Notes: generated by a model from the letters alone, not told the origin. A DNA stretch of 64,000 bases from JAXHNE01 sp038316995 (GCA_038316995.1 JBBQAZ010000001.1:1-64000); one strand, 5' to 3'. Positions 8,823-17,797 are shown, counted from the stretch's first letter. Numbers and translations are program-made.

Positions 8823-9062
8823 ATGAGTAATTCTATGGCTGATATTTTGGGTAATCGTGAATTTCACGAACCAAAAGAAATTCAAATAATAAAATCTTTT
8901 GTGCGCAAAGAATTTAGTGTTGATTGCAACGTAAAAATGAGCGACCGAGCGATAACTATTATCGTGGACAGCGCTTCCCTTGCTGGAAGCCTGCGCATGC
9001 ACCTACACACACTGGCAAAGCAGTGTGAGACTACAAAGCGTCTAATGATTAGGATTAATTAA
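8823..9062 (+). CDS. Small protein, possibly DciA/DUF721-like (79 aa)
   Basis: 79 residues, no membrane segment. The C-terminal half (DRAITIIVDSASLAGSLRMH, then TKRLMIRI) has the beta-helix-beta pattern of DUF721/DciA, in which a strand is followed by a helix starting near a Ser/Leu pair and a last strand ending in RIR/RIN. DciA-type proteins help load the replicative helicase. The match is by pattern only. A TACCAT box (8808-8813) ends 9 nt before the ATG, so transcripts are probably leaderless. It is divergent from mutM, and the 3' end overlaps the next gene by 8 bp. Confidence 0.6.
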   Translation: MSNSMADILGNREFHEPKEIQIIKSFVRKEFSVDCNVKMSDRAITIIVDSASLAGSLRMHLHTLAKQCETTKRLMIRIN

Positions 9063-9297
9063 CCAAAGCTAGTTGAGCGGCAGCTCTAAGAAGCTGATGT
9101 TCTCTGTGCGTCATAACCGGGACGGCTGCTTCACCAACTACAATTGTTGCTTCATCGACTTCACCATGCAAACGCATCAATTCATCCCCTATCGCATCGC
9201 CAATTGTTGTGTTGCAGGGCGTATAATCTACTCTGGTCAAGTTTTCTACTTCAAAGCTCTCTTCGAGATTTGAATATCCTAGTTCTGTGAGTGTCAT
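9055..9297 (-). CDS. Hypothetical protein (80 aa)
   Basis: Unrecognised small acidic soluble protein with no signal or membrane segment; its C-terminal part (MTHREHQLLRAAAQLALVN) is helical. Support for a real gene is a matching promoter upstream on the same strand (TTGACA 9357-9362, 16 nt, TGTAAT 9335-9340) and an AAAGG sequence before the ATG. It converges on the gene at 8823 with an 8-bp overlap of the 3' ends. Confidence 0.55.
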   Translation of the reverse strand: MTLTELGYSNLEESFEVENLTRVDYTPCNTTIGDAIGDELMRLHGEVDEATIVVGEAAVPVMTHREHQLLRAAAQLALVN

Positions 9298-9334
9298 TTT
9301 TGTTTTGCCTTTCTGTTTTTGAAAAACTTATCTC

Positions 9335-9362
9335 ATTACACTCCAATTCTCAGGAATGTCAA
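9335..9362 (-). promoter_or_regulatory. Promoter of the 80-aa gene
   Basis: TTGACA at 9357-9362 and TGTAAT at 9335-9340, 16-nt spacer, on the minus strand. The -35 abuts the hairpin at 9364-9384. Confidence 0.5.
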
Positions 9363-9363
9363 T

Positions 9364-9384
9364 AAGCTTTTTAGCTAAAAGCTT
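9364..9384 (-). terminator. Hairpin downstream of the HAD gene
   Basis: AAGCTTTT and AAAAGCTT form a perfect 8-bp stem with a 5-nt loop, 18 nt after the HAD stop codon. The U-run is part of the stem, so it is a plausible but weak intrinsic terminator. Confidence 0.45.
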
Positions 9385-9401
9385 AAGCTAGTAAATTTAT
9401 A

Positions 9402-9980
9402 TCATTCCTGATTTAAAATATGCTCTAAATCAGTTTTTAATTGAGGAAGATTTTGATAATGGATACTTGTTATGCCAATCGATTCTGCCGCTATACAATA
9501 ATCTTCTATATCATCAGTAAATACCACCTCATATGGTTCTAACCCTAATTTCTCGCAAGCAACTTTATATATATCTGGACTGGGCTTTGTCACTCCTACC
9601 TCAAACGAAAAAACAAAAGTATCAAAAAGATCTTGCTCTTCCTTGTCCAAGAACTCATCTGTAATCCAGTTTGAACCTATATTGCTCAATATACCTAGCT
9701 TGTAGTTTCTATTCTTTAAATTTCTAATATATTCAACTAACTGGGTATTCTTTAGGCCTTCTACACCACTCAGAGACTCAACATCTTTTAAGTGTTTACC
9801 TGTGACCCCGTAAACTCCTGCAAAGAAATCTTCACGCGAAATTGCTCCTGCATCACATTGTTGATTTAATTCTTTTACTTTGTTTATTTGAAGATCGTCA
9901 GTTAATTCAGCAAGAAATTTGTGCCAAAGATTTGCATGCGCAAGGACTCCAAAACAGTCAAATAGTATCGCTTTTATCAT
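9402..9980 (-). CDS. HAD-superfamily hydrolase (subfamily IA)
   Basis: 192 residues. Motif I is FDCFGVLA (nucleophile Asp, with Phe where many phosphatases have the second Asp), motif II is LGILSNIGS (Ser), motif III is GVTKPSPDIYKVA (Lys), and motif IV is VVFTDDIEDYCIAA (Asp pair). A helical cap of subfamily IA lies between motifs I and II. The missing second Asp resembles HADs related to epoxide-hydrolase N-domains or dehalogenases, so the substrate is unclear. A TACACT box (9988-9993, extended TGT) ends 7 nt before the ATG, pointing to a leaderless message. Confidence 0.85.
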   Translation of the reverse strand: MIKAILFDCFGVLAHANLWHKFLAELTDDLQINKVKELNQQCDAGAISREDFFAGVYGVTGKHLKDVESLSGVEGLKNTQLVEYIRNLKNRNYKLGILSNIGSNWITDEFLDKEEQDLFDTFVFSFEVGVTKPSPDIYKVACEKLGLEPYEVVFTDDIEDYCIAAESIGITSIHYQNLPQLKTDLEHILNQE

Positions 9981-9998
9981 CCGTCCTAGTGTAACAGC

Positions 9999-10559
9999 TT
10001 ACAGTTCTACGTCGCGGACTAAATCGCGGTATTTGGGAATTTGGGCTTCAAACAACCCTTTTACGGTTCTACTATTACCGTCAAAAGAACCGGCAGTTTT
10101 GCTACAAGAACCGCTCCAAAGTCTAGAAATCTCACTTCCATGATCAGATAATTTATAGATTGTGATATTACCCCTTGGGCAAACACCCTTTTCGCTATCA
10201 AAACGTGCAGTTTGTTTGGATATAAATCCTGCGCGGGACAGTCCATACACAAATTCTTCAAAAGCTGCAGAATTATTTGTGAACGACTTTGTACTGACGA
10301 CATTCTGATTGTAGCTATCTAACACCTCAAAGGTACGTTGATTTCTATCAACGGTAATCCTCACGGCTTGTCGCTGTTCATTTGCAACCAGTTCACCATG
10401 AAGTTCATAGATTGCCTTTGCAGATGAGTCTGCATACTCTGTAAGCACAGTCGCCTTTTCTACAGGCTTTACAGCATCATTACTGCCTCTGTTAACAACC
10501 CAAAATATAGATGCGATTAACACAAATACCGTTGCGAAAACTCCCAATAAATACTTCAT
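9999..10559 (-). CDS. Membrane-anchored hypothetical protein (186 aa)
   Basis: A single N-terminal membrane segment (YLLGVFATVFVLIASIFWVV, about residues 3-22) followed by an extracytoplasmic domain. That domain has two Cys (in GVCPRG and GSCSKT) placed to form a disulfide, and ends FEAQIPKYRDLV. The family is unknown to me. ATG 10559 is chosen over the upstream in-frame start because TATAAT (10567-10572, extended TGC, with TTGCAA 17 nt further up) ends exactly 7 nt before it; the longer version would start upstream of the transcript. Confidence 0.75.
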   Translation of the reverse strand: MKYLLGVFATVFVLIASIFWVVNRGSNDAVKPVEKATVLTEYADSSAKAIYELHGELVANEQRQAVRITVDRNQRTFEVLDSYNQNVVSTKSFTNNSAAFEEFVYGLSRAGFISKQTARFDSEKGVCPRGNITIYKLSDHGSEISRLWSGSCSKTAGSFDGNSRTVKGLFEAQIPKYRDLVRDVEL

Positions 10560-10749
10560 AGCTACTATTATAGCATAATCATTAACCTTTTGCAATACTT
10601 AGGAATCATTTAATTCTAGAGCTACACTCGTTAATTTTTTACTATCTTCAAAGTGACTGCAAGAATCATTAATTACTATCTGTTCGGCTAGTTACGAGTA
10701 TCTTTGGATGCCTCTTCATACTGTAAATGAAACGAATTAAATGGACTGA

Positions 10750-12159
10750 TTACTTACGCCATACGCCAGATAATGGCTGATCGCTAGAACGTCCGAAGTT
10801 GAACTGATAATGAGTAGCCCCACCTGTCGTATTATTCGTTAAGTAGAATGTTGCTCCACGTTGAACACCAACAGTATCCTTGCCATTGTTATTCCAGTCT
10901 CCTGTAATCGGCTCATCGCCCGTTGTCTGGCCGTATAAGAATGTATATTTTGACGTACTTGATCCATACGAGCTAAATTCATTCGTCAAGTACCATCTTC
11001 CACCTTCTTTTGGACGATAAACGCCAACCGTATCTTTGCCATCTCCATTCCAGTCACCTATAACTGGAATGTCTGTAGTGCCTCTTCCGAAAGTAAATGT
11101 ACGTTTAGAGGTGCTGGCACCGTATGATGTGAAGTTGTCGGTTAAGTAGAACCTGCTTTCCCCTGGCCTGTAAACACCTACCGTGTCAATGCCGTCACCG
11201 TTCCAGTCTCCGCAAACAGGTATATCGCCTAAGCCACCGTTCCCAAATGAAAATTGTTTTTTGGACGAATCGCTAGCACCAAAAGATGTAAATTGATTGC
11301 TTATGTAAAAGTTGCTGTTACTCCTTCGGTAAACTCCAGGGGTATCGATTCCATCACCGTTCCAATCACAGAACACCGGAATGTCACTAGAATCTCCAAA
11401 TCCGAAGCTTTTATACGTGCCTCCGCTATGTCCAGCAGAAAGATAATATGTGTTCCCGCGCTTTACTGCAGCGTGGTCGGCACCTGCGGGAGTAGCTGTC
11501 GAAGTAGTGCTACTGGACGGCTCGCCCGCATTAGTAGGCACACTCTTCCATTTACCTCCACAATTTGTACAAGTGACATAGATGTGTACTGTCCAAAGCT
11601 CACCGTAGCTGTTTTGGTAGCCTGCAGTTCCGACAAAATTGAATCTATAGTTAGAAGAATCGTCAATGTTGGCATGATGGCCTGAGCTATTTAAGTAAGC
11701 TTGGAACACTGATGCTGAAGAAGCTGAGAGACCTCCTGAGCCTACATAAGATTTTCCAACGTTTTCTGCCATTGCTGTCCAGTTAGAACCGTCAGAACAG
11801 GCATAAGAAACACCCGGTCCGTAATTAGAGTGATGGAGATTGCGTTGATCACCCATTTTCTTTGCATGCACACGTGCGAAATCTGTTATACAGCCTGAGC
11901 GGTATAGGGCACCTTTACCGTGCGATGCTCTGTGGTTATTGATTCTATTGTATTGGTCTACCTCAACCGAATTACTAAGTCCGGAGCTTGATGCCTGTGA
12001 AAAAACTAGTGTTAATGCGCCGATGTTTGCGAAGACTAGAGCAAAGATAACCAAAGTAGATCTCTTATACTTAGATGCGAAATTAATCTTTTTGTTCTTA
12101 TTCGATGATTTTGTTGAGCGCGCTGAGCGACTTTTTGCTGTTGTCTTTCTTTTTGCCAT
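10750..12159 (-). CDS. Secreted CAP/SCP-domain protein with FG-GAP-like repeats
   Basis: 469 residues. Order: Lys/Ser/Arg-rich N-terminus (1-32), one hydrophobic segment (about 34-56), a CAP domain (about 65-205), a Ser/Thr/Pro linker, and five repeats of about 45-50 residues. CAP marks are YNRINNHRASHG, the TAMAENVGKS region, SSGHHANI and YGELWTVHIYVT. The repeats centre on DWNGDGIDTVGVYR, a Ca-binding-like loop of FG-GAP/VCBS blades. CAP domains are secreted and occur in wall-modifying or host-interaction proteins. It probably sits on the cell surface, anchored by its N-terminus or released. GGGGAGG precedes the ATG; it follows the small membrane gene after 1 nt. Confidence 0.85.
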   Translation of the reverse strand: MAKRKTTAKSRSARSTKSSNKNKKINFASKYKRSTLVIFALVFANIGALTLVFSQASSSGLSNSVEVDQYNRINNHRASHGKGALYRSGCITDFARVHAKKMGDQRNLHHSNYGPGVSYACSDGSNWTAMAENVGKSYVGSGGLSASSASVFQAYLNSSGHHANIDDSSNYRFNFVGTAGYQNSYGELWTVHIYVTCTNCGGKWKSVPTNAGEPSSSTTSTATPAGADHAAVKRGNTYYLSAGHSGGTYKSFGFGDSSDIPVFCDWNGDGIDTPGVYRRSNSNFYISNQFTSFGASDSSKKQFSFGNGGLGDIPVCGDWNGDGIDTVGVYRPGESRFYLTDNFTSYGASTSKRTFTFGRGTTDIPVIGDWNGDGKDTVGVYRPKEGGRWYLTNEFSSYGSSTSKYTFLYGQTTGDEPITGDWNNNGKDTVGVQRGATFYLTNNTTGGATHYQFNFGRSSDQPLSGVWRK

Positions 12160-12160
12160 T

Positions 12161-12412
12161 TTAGTTTTCCTCCCCTATATCCAAATCTGTATTGTTTTCT
12201 ACGCTGTCAGGTGCAGCTTGAGTTTCTGATGGCTGATCGTCGACAAACTCATCATTAATTTTATTGGCTGCTCCTTCCTCTGGGGTTTGCGATGTTTCTG
12301 ATGAATCTATTAGACCTGGTGCTGAATCATTCGAACGATCGAATAAAACGTACCCACTAACGAACAGCATTACCGTAAGGATGGCAATGACTAACTTTTC
12401 TAGTTTTGACAT
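12161..12412 (-). CDS. Small single-pass membrane protein (83 aa)
   Basis: One N-terminal membrane segment (about residues 7-24) and an acidic disordered extracytoplasmic tail rich in Glu, Asp, Ser and Pro. No family recognised. It ends 1 nt before the CAP-protein gene, so the two are co-transcribed and may act together at the envelope. AGGGA lies 8 nt before the ATG. Confidence 0.7.
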   Translation of the reverse strand: MSKLEKLVIAILTVMLFVSGYVLFDRSNDSAPGLIDSSETSQTPEEGAANKINDEFVDDQPSETQAAPDSVENNTDLDIGEEN

Positions 12413-12581
12413 GGGATTGTCCCTGTTTAATTAATTATATTAATGAGTATAACACTTATGTTTTTATTGCACAGTAAGTAGCTCTGTTCTTTGCCCCTGC
12501 TAGGTTTGCATTATTTATAGAATATTCTAAGCTGGGTAACCGTTAGTAGCATGGTTTAGTGGTGTCGCATATAATTTATGT

Positions 12582-13424
12582 ATGAACCATGGCACAGAGT
12601 TAGTTGGAATCGTAAATGTCACGCCGGACAGCTTTAGCGATGGCGGCAACTACCTAGAAGAGAATGCTGCTGTTGCGCATACAAATGAACTATTTAATCA
12701 GGGCTGTAGCATGGTCGATATAGGTGGCGAGTCAACGCGCCCAGACGCTACTCCGATATCCCATGAGAAAGAATGGTCGCGTATTGCCGGAGTACTAGGC
12801 CAAACAATTCCTGTATACGGTGAAAGTATTTCTGTTGATTCCTATCACCCCACTGTTATTCGTAGAGCATTCCAATTTGGTAATTTTGTCGTCAATGACG
12901 TGACGGGGTTTAATAACCCAGAGATGCAAGACGTTGTGGCGGAACTAGGACTACCTTGTATTGTCAGTCACCTTCCTGCATCTGCAGGACAAGACATCCA
13001 ATTAGCACACAAAACAAAAGAAGTAGATAGTGTTGATCAAGTTGTTGATGAGCTAGAGATACGAGTATGCGAGCTTATTACTCGCGGCGTACACAAAAGT
13101 AAAATAACAGTTGATCCTGGCATAGGATTCTCAAAAACAATGAAAGCAAACTGGAAGTTGCTAGGAATTGCAGAGCACACAGATTGGCCAGTCATGATTG
13201 GGGCATCAAACAAATCGTTTTTGCGCACCGACCCAGGTACCGGACTTATTTATCCTGGCTACGAAAAACCTGACGCTTCGGCTGAGGCAATAATTATTGA
13301 ACTGGATCAGATATGGATGAACGGTCGTAATAGATATGCTGCAAATCTTGCTATGTCTGAGCACATAAAACCAAAATACCTACGCGTTCACGACCCAATC
13401 ATTTATAAAGACCTTGTCCACTAA
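12582..13424 (+). CDS. folP: Dihydropteroate synthase
   Basis: 280 residues. DHPS condenses pterin pyrophosphate with p-aminobenzoate in folate synthesis. All main motifs are visible: GIVNVTPDSFSDGG (N-terminal strand and Mg/PPi loop), VDIGGESTRP, ISVDSYHP, VVNDVTGFN, TVDPGIGFSKT with the pterin-site Asp, and IGASNKSFL with the Lys-Ser pair. The C-terminus LRVHDPIIYKD is typical. TATAAT (12570-12575) ends 6 nt before the ATG, so it is probably leaderless. No other folate gene is in the window. Confidence 0.94.
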   Translation: MNHGTELVGIVNVTPDSFSDGGNYLEENAAVAHTNELFNQGCSMVDIGGESTRPDATPISHEKEWSRIAGVLGQTIPVYGESISVDSYHPTVIRRAFQFGNFVVNDVTGFNNPEMQDVVAELGLPCIVSHLPASAGQDIQLAHKTKEVDSVDQVVDELEIRVCELITRGVHKSKITVDPGIGFSKTMKANWKLLGIAEHTDWPVMIGASNKSFLRTDPGTGLIYPGYEKPDASAEAIIIELDQIWMNGRNRYAANLAMSEHIKPKYLRVHDPIIYKDLVH

Positions 13425-13437
13425 TCTACGTAGATTA

Positions 13438-14178
13438 TTATTCTCCTTGAGAAGTAAGTGATTTACGTAGTGAGTATCTGTCTCTTTTGTTATTTACGGG
13501 CACATTATCATAATCTGATGCGTTCACGTTCATTCTATATTGAATTGTAAACCTGGGTTCAATGTCACCAATATTTGATACACAATGTGTTGGATTAATA
13601 TTCACACCTTCTTCGTGTTCATACAGCCCAGTGGAACGGAAAAAAACAACGTCCAGTGGTTTAACGTGCATGCCTGCATCAGTCGCATCATCCAGCGAAA
13701 CCTCCTTAGCATTCTTGGGTGTTCTTGTGCTGAACCTGATATTAGCTGAACCCGTTAAACTGGCAGATATAACTATAAGATCATCTTTAGGGTGGTCTCT
13801 ATGCCAACCTAACCCTAGTTCAGTGTCTGGAGGATATATTTGCACGGCCGCTTCGTCAATTGAATAGCGTTTCATGATTGGGAATTTTTCAAACAGGCTC
13901 CCTACAGCAAATCCACCAAGTCTTAGTCCAAGCTCTTCAGTTCTGGGAAAATCATTTTCTTTTGTTAAATCAATAATCATTCTATTAAATACTTGCTGAA
14001 CCTTACTGTTGGTCTCCCTGATTGGCTCTATATCGCCTAATCTGTGAATCTCTGTGCAGACCTGCTCTGCAAGCTCATCGTCAATCAACTTAGGTTCCAA
14101 CCACACCCCAGGCCCATCAGGACCAAGCGATTCCTCGATGCCTTTCAGCTTTTCAGCGTGAGTATCTAGAAATTTCAT
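13438..14178 (-). CDS. AlkB-like 2-oxoglutarate/Fe(II) oxygenase
   Basis: 246 residues. The iron-binding triad is seen as H-x-D in LGWHRDHPKD (about residues 125-128) and a distal His in NPTHCVSN (about 199). It is followed by RFTIQYRMN, whose Arg is placed to bind 2-oxoglutarate and which resembles the RxNxTxR end of AlkB. IYPPDTELGLGWHRD matches the Y/P-rich lead-in of AlkB. Possible work is oxidative demethylation of nucleic acid, though protein or small-molecule substrates are not excluded. It is the fourth gene in a chain of 4-nt overlaps starting at polA, which favours a DNA-repair role. Confidence 0.75.
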   Translation of the reverse strand: MKFLDTHAEKLKGIEESLGPDGPGVWLEPKLIDDELAEQVCTEIHRLGDIEPIRETNSKVQQVFNRMIIDLTKENDFPRTEELGLRLGGFAVGSLFEKFPIMKRYSIDEAAVQIYPPDTELGLGWHRDHPKDDLIVISASLTGSANIRFSTRTPKNAKEVSLDDATDAGMHVKPLDVVFFRSTGLYEHEEGVNINPTHCVSNIGDIEPRFTIQYRMNVNASDYDNVPVNNKRDRYSLRKSLTSQGE

Positions 14179-14717
14179 AGTTCGTAATTTTTTCCCTTAC
14201 TAGTCTCTTCCTTGATAATATCCACAAGTGGCCTATCGTTTAGCTTTAGTTCAAATCCTTCATCGCAAATTATTATTTCGTCAATGCACTGGTGAGCTGG
14301 GTTATCATCTGGTAAGTTAAACTCTATTCCGCGTTTTCCTAAAACGTAAGTTGCCCCAGCAAACTCATCATAGGTAAACTCCATGTGTTCAAAGCCAATC
14401 AAGCCTACCCCAGCTTTTTCTGGTCGAGGTTCCATGACTTCTATGATATTTACTTCGCCAAAACTGCCCACCATAATAGATGCGGCAAGTTCTACCGTGC
14501 CGAGTGTTCGTCCATGCATGTCTTTGCCCATAATCGACACATCAGTAAATGGCCGAAGTAGTTCTATTTGCTCATCAAAATCTGCTCTGTCGCTACACTT
14601 AACCGCGATATGGTCCGGCATGCCAAACCATTCTTCTGGCAAACGATAGTGTTCTACGAAAGCAGCAAGCCGCTGTCCATACAAATCTGCCCCCGCCTCA
14701 ATTTCTTTATAGGTCAT
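14175..14717 (-). CDS. VOC-superfamily protein, YecM-like
   Basis: 180 residues. MPDHIAVKCSD near residue 33 has the DHIA metal-ligand start of a vicinal-oxygen-chelate half. GFEHMEFTY (about 110) supplies the second His/Glu pair of YecM-type proteins, and ELKLND ends the fold. YecM function is unsettled; it is thought to be a metal-dependent enzyme. It overlaps the NUDIX gene upstream and the oxygenase downstream by 4 nt each, with GGGAGAAG before the ATG. Confidence 0.65.
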   Translation of the reverse strand: MTYKEIEAGADLYGQRLAAFVEHYRLPEEWFGMPDHIAVKCSDRADFDEQIELLRPFTDVSIMGKDMHGRTLGTVELAASIMVGSFGEVNIIEVMEPRPEKAGVGLIGFEHMEFTYDEFAGATYVLGKRGIEFNLPDDNPAHQCIDEIIICDEGFELKLNDRPLVDIIKEETSKGKNYEL

Positions 14718-15127
14718 ACTACTTCTCCCATTAACATATGTAATGATGACTTTAAACCATCTTCAACTTTTTCTAGTGCTTCTTCATAGTTAAACCAATG
14801 AGCCTCAATGTGTTCATCACTTAAAACAATTTCACTTGGTAAAACGGCGGTAACTCTAAAAAATAATAGCATTAGACTTACGTTGCCTTCAATATCTTCA
14901 GGAAGTCGATGCGCATGGAGCATTTCATGCATTTGAAATGACTCTATGTTAGGCAGCTCCTCGTGCAATTCACGATCAAGAGCTTGTTCAATCGTTTCTT
15001 CGCCATCAATCCTGCCACCTGGAAATTCCCAACGATTACCTCTGCCGTTTTCTGCATTCGTGTGCAAAAGCAACACTTGTTTATTGCTTATAATGACGCC
15101 TTTTATACCTACATAAAATTTTTTCAC
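14714..15127 (-). CDS. NUDIX hydrolase
   Basis: 137 residues. A complete Nudix box, G-x5-E-x7-RE-x2-EE, runs through GGRIDGEETIEQALDRELHE (about residues 37-57). RWEFPGG just before it and the length suit a MutT-type nucleotide pyrophosphohydrolase, possibly cleansing oxidised dNTPs. Start is GTG 15127, overlapping the polA stop (GTGA). The coupling to polA supports a nucleotide-pool or repair role; the exact substrate is unknown. Confidence 0.88.
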   Translation of the reverse strand: MKKFYVGIKGVIISNKQVLLLHTNAENGRGNRWEFPGGRIDGEETIEQALDRELHEELPNIESFQMHEMLHAHRLPEDIEGNVSLMLLFFRVTAVLPSEIVLSDEHIEAHWFNYEEALEKVEDGLKSSLHMLMGEVV

Positions 15128-17763
15128 AGTTCGCCCCAGTTTCTTCCGATGCTTGTGTCTACGGTGAGTTTTACGGGCAGTTTATAAACTGCTTCCATAG
15201 TTTCTTTTAGCATTTTGGCTACTTCTTCTGCATGCTCATCAGGGCATTCTACAAGGATTGAATCATGAATTTGCAGCAATTGTTTTGCGTCATACTGTTC
15301 AAGCTTTTCATTTACAGTCACCATCGCCATTTTCATAAGATCAGCTTCTGTCCCTTGGATTGGCATGTTGATTGCTGCGCGTTCGGCGCCTTGGCGAACC
15401 ATGAAATTGCTGGAATGAATATCGGGCATTGGACGACGTCGACCGAACAATGTTTCTACGTAACCATCCTTGCGAGCGCTTTCCTTCAGATGGTTCATAT
15501 AGTCAAGGATTGGTTTTCTGATTTCAAAATACTTATCAATAAACGTTTTTGCTGCGTCATAGGTCATGCCGGTTGCCTGCACCAAACCATGCGGACTCAT
15601 GCCGTACAAAACACCAAAGTTAATTACTTTTGCATCGCGTCGCATTGTTTTGGTAACATCTTCTGGTTTTCTACCGTACACTTGAGCTGCAGTTGCGTTA
15701 TGGATATCTGCACCGTCGTTAAACATTTTTATAAGTTCTGTGTCGTTAGCTAAATGCGCAGCAAGGCGCAGTTCGAACTGGGAATAGTCAGCGCTTACCA
15801 ACATATGCTGAGGACGCGCAATAAATGCAGTCCGAATCCGCTTACCAAGCTCTGTTCGGACTGGAATATTTTGTAAGTTCGGATCATTTGAACTTAGTCG
15901 ACCAGTTTGGGCCACTGTTAAGGCAAATGTTGTGTGTAGGCGTGAGTCTTCATCTACTTGCTTTGGCAACGTGTCCACGTAAGTACTCTTAAGCTTGGTT
16001 ACTTCACGGAATTTGGTAATTAAATCAATGATAGGATGCTGAGAGCGCAGCTTATCTAGTTCTTTGGCTGCGGTAGAGTACGCCGTCTTTCCTTTTTTAA
16101 TTCCAGCAGTCGGCAAACCTAGTTCCTCGAACAAAATCTCCGACAACTGATTCGGAGATGCGATGTTAAATTCACGGTTGGCGTGGCCATAAATTTCTTG
16201 TTCAAGATCACTAACTTGATCAGTTAATTCAACATTAAACACTTCCAAATAACCTGTATCGAGCTTTATCCCTTCGTGCTCCATTTCTGCTAATACTGAA
16301 ATAACCGGCCATTCAATCTCTGCAGCCAATTTTGCAACTTTTGGCATGTCTTTAAGCTCTTCTTCCTGGCCTAGGTGCAACGCTTTTATTATGGCAATGA
16401 TTTCTGTAGCTCGATGAATTAAGTCATCGTCTGACAGCTCTTCCAATGGCGATCCATCGTACCCAATATCTGCACTCGCAAGCTCGCTTAAATCTTGTTC
16501 GCGGCGTAAACAATTAATCAAGAAAGAACCGATTAATACGTCGTGAGCAACCTTCGGCAGTGCCACGCCAAGCTCTATGAAAATCTCTAAAACTGCTTTT
16601 ACATCATAGCCAATGACACTTTTTATACTTCCCAAAAAACTAACGAGTTCTTTTTTGCTGAGTTTTTTAAAATTCAGTGCGTAAGTTGTTTTTCCACCAT
16701 CAGAAACAAACAACCAGCTTGGCTTTCTCCCATGCTTACCCGCGCTACGGCCATAGACGTAAACATTTCCTTTTAAATCTTTAATTTGATTCAGATCTTT
16801 GTTCGCTTCAATCACAATTGTTTTGGCTTTGGGATCATGAACAAATTCTGTTGCGTCGTTGTGGTGCGCCTCTACTTGCATGACTTCCGGAAGCTGCCGA
16901 ACCAAGCTCTTAAACTCTAGTTTCTGTAACAAATCACGAAGCTTTACAGGATTACACTTACTACCGTCAACTTCTTTGAGATTTAGGGTTATTGGCGCAT
17001 CAATCCAGATTGATGCTAACTTTTTACTCAAGCTCACCATGTCTTTGCTCGCTTCTAATTTCTTGGCTACACTGTCTTTTATTAATGCTAGGTTTTCATA
17101 AATTCCGTCGATTGTTTCGTACTCATTGAGTAAACCTGTTGCTGTCTTCTTTCCAATTCCGGCTGCACCAGGAATATTATCTGAACTGTCTCCCATTAAG
17201 GCTTTTAGTTCAAGGAATTGATCAACTCTTACTTCATACTTTGCCTGGAAACTTTCCGGGCTAAACAATTCGATGTTGCTCAGGCCTTTTTTGAGCGCAA
17301 AAACCTTGGTGTGCTCATTTACAACTTGCAACATATCCATGTCAGATGTGACCAACAATGTTTCTATACCCTCTTTACCTGCCTGATGGGCTAATGTTCC
17401 CATAATGTCATCAGCTTCATAATCATCTAATTCATAAAGTGGCCAGCCAAATGCATCAAGCACTTCATGTAGTATTGGAATTTGTTCATAAAAATCTGGT
17501 GGCGGCGGCTTACGTCCAGCTTTGTATTCAGGATACAGTTCAAGCCGTTTTCGGATATTGGTTTTAGGTTTATCCCACGCAACACAAACGTAATCTGGTT
17601 TTAGTTTTCGGATTACCTCAAGTGCCATTGTCGCAAATCCAAACACACCGCCTGTAGGTTTACCTTCGCGTGTAGAAAGATTAGGCATAGCGTAATATCC
17701 ACGGTAAAACACACTCTTTCCGTCAATAATTACAAACTTCTTAGGTTGCTTTGCCTCTCCCAT
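15124..17763 (-). CDS. polA: DNA polymerase I
   Basis: About 879 residues. The N-terminal 5'-3' exonuclease (about 1-290) has VIDGKSVFYRGYYA, LLVTSDMDMLQ and GDSSDNIPGAAGIGKKTA. The middle domain (about 300-480) keeps the fold but shows no DxE or other acidic exonuclease residues, so proofreading is likely lost. The polymerase domain has motif A SADYSQFELRLAAH, motif B RRDAKVINFGVLYG and motif C QIHDSILVE. I choose ATG 17763 over the ATG 6 nt upstream because TATAAT (17772-17777) ends 8 nt before it and only 2 nt before the other. It heads a four-gene coupled operon. Confidence 0.95.
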   Translation of the reverse strand: MGEAKQPKKFVIIDGKSVFYRGYYAMPNLSTREGKPTGGVFGFATMALEVIRKLKPDYVCVAWDKPKTNIRKRLELYPEYKAGRKPPPPDFYEQIPILHEVLDAFGWPLYELDDYEADDIMGTLAHQAGKEGIETLLVTSDMDMLQVVNEHTKVFALKKGLSNIELFSPESFQAKYEVRVDQFLELKALMGDSSDNIPGAAGIGKKTATGLLNEYETIDGIYENLALIKDSVAKKLEASKDMVSLSKKLASIWIDAPITLNLKEVDGSKCNPVKLRDLLQKLEFKSLVRQLPEVMQVEAHHNDATEFVHDPKAKTIVIEANKDLNQIKDLKGNVYVYGRSAGKHGRKPSWLFVSDGGKTTYALNFKKLSKKELVSFLGSIKSVIGYDVKAVLEIFIELGVALPKVAHDVLIGSFLINCLRREQDLSELASADIGYDGSPLEELSDDDLIHRATEIIAIIKALHLGQEEELKDMPKVAKLAAEIEWPVISVLAEMEHEGIKLDTGYLEVFNVELTDQVSDLEQEIYGHANREFNIASPNQLSEILFEELGLPTAGIKKGKTAYSTAAKELDKLRSQHPIIDLITKFREVTKLKSTYVDTLPKQVDEDSRLHTTFALTVAQTGRLSSNDPNLQNIPVRTELGKRIRTAFIARPQHMLVSADYSQFELRLAAHLANDTELIKMFNDGADIHNATAAQVYGRKPEDVTKTMRRDAKVINFGVLYGMSPHGLVQATGMTYDAAKTFIDKYFEIRKPILDYMNHLKESARKDGYVETLFGRRRPMPDIHSSNFMVRQGAERAAINMPIQGTEADLMKMAMVTVNEKLEQYDAKQLLQIHDSILVECPDEHAEEVAKMLKETMEAVYKLPVKLTVDTSIGRNWGEL

Positions 17764-17797
17764 ATGCATTTATTATACACCCCTGTAGTGAAGTCCG

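Noticed and set aside
13425..13445. Terminator between folP and the oxygenase gene
   Set aside because: AATCTACGTAGATT can form only a 5-bp stem with a tetraloop and no real U-run, too weak to call.
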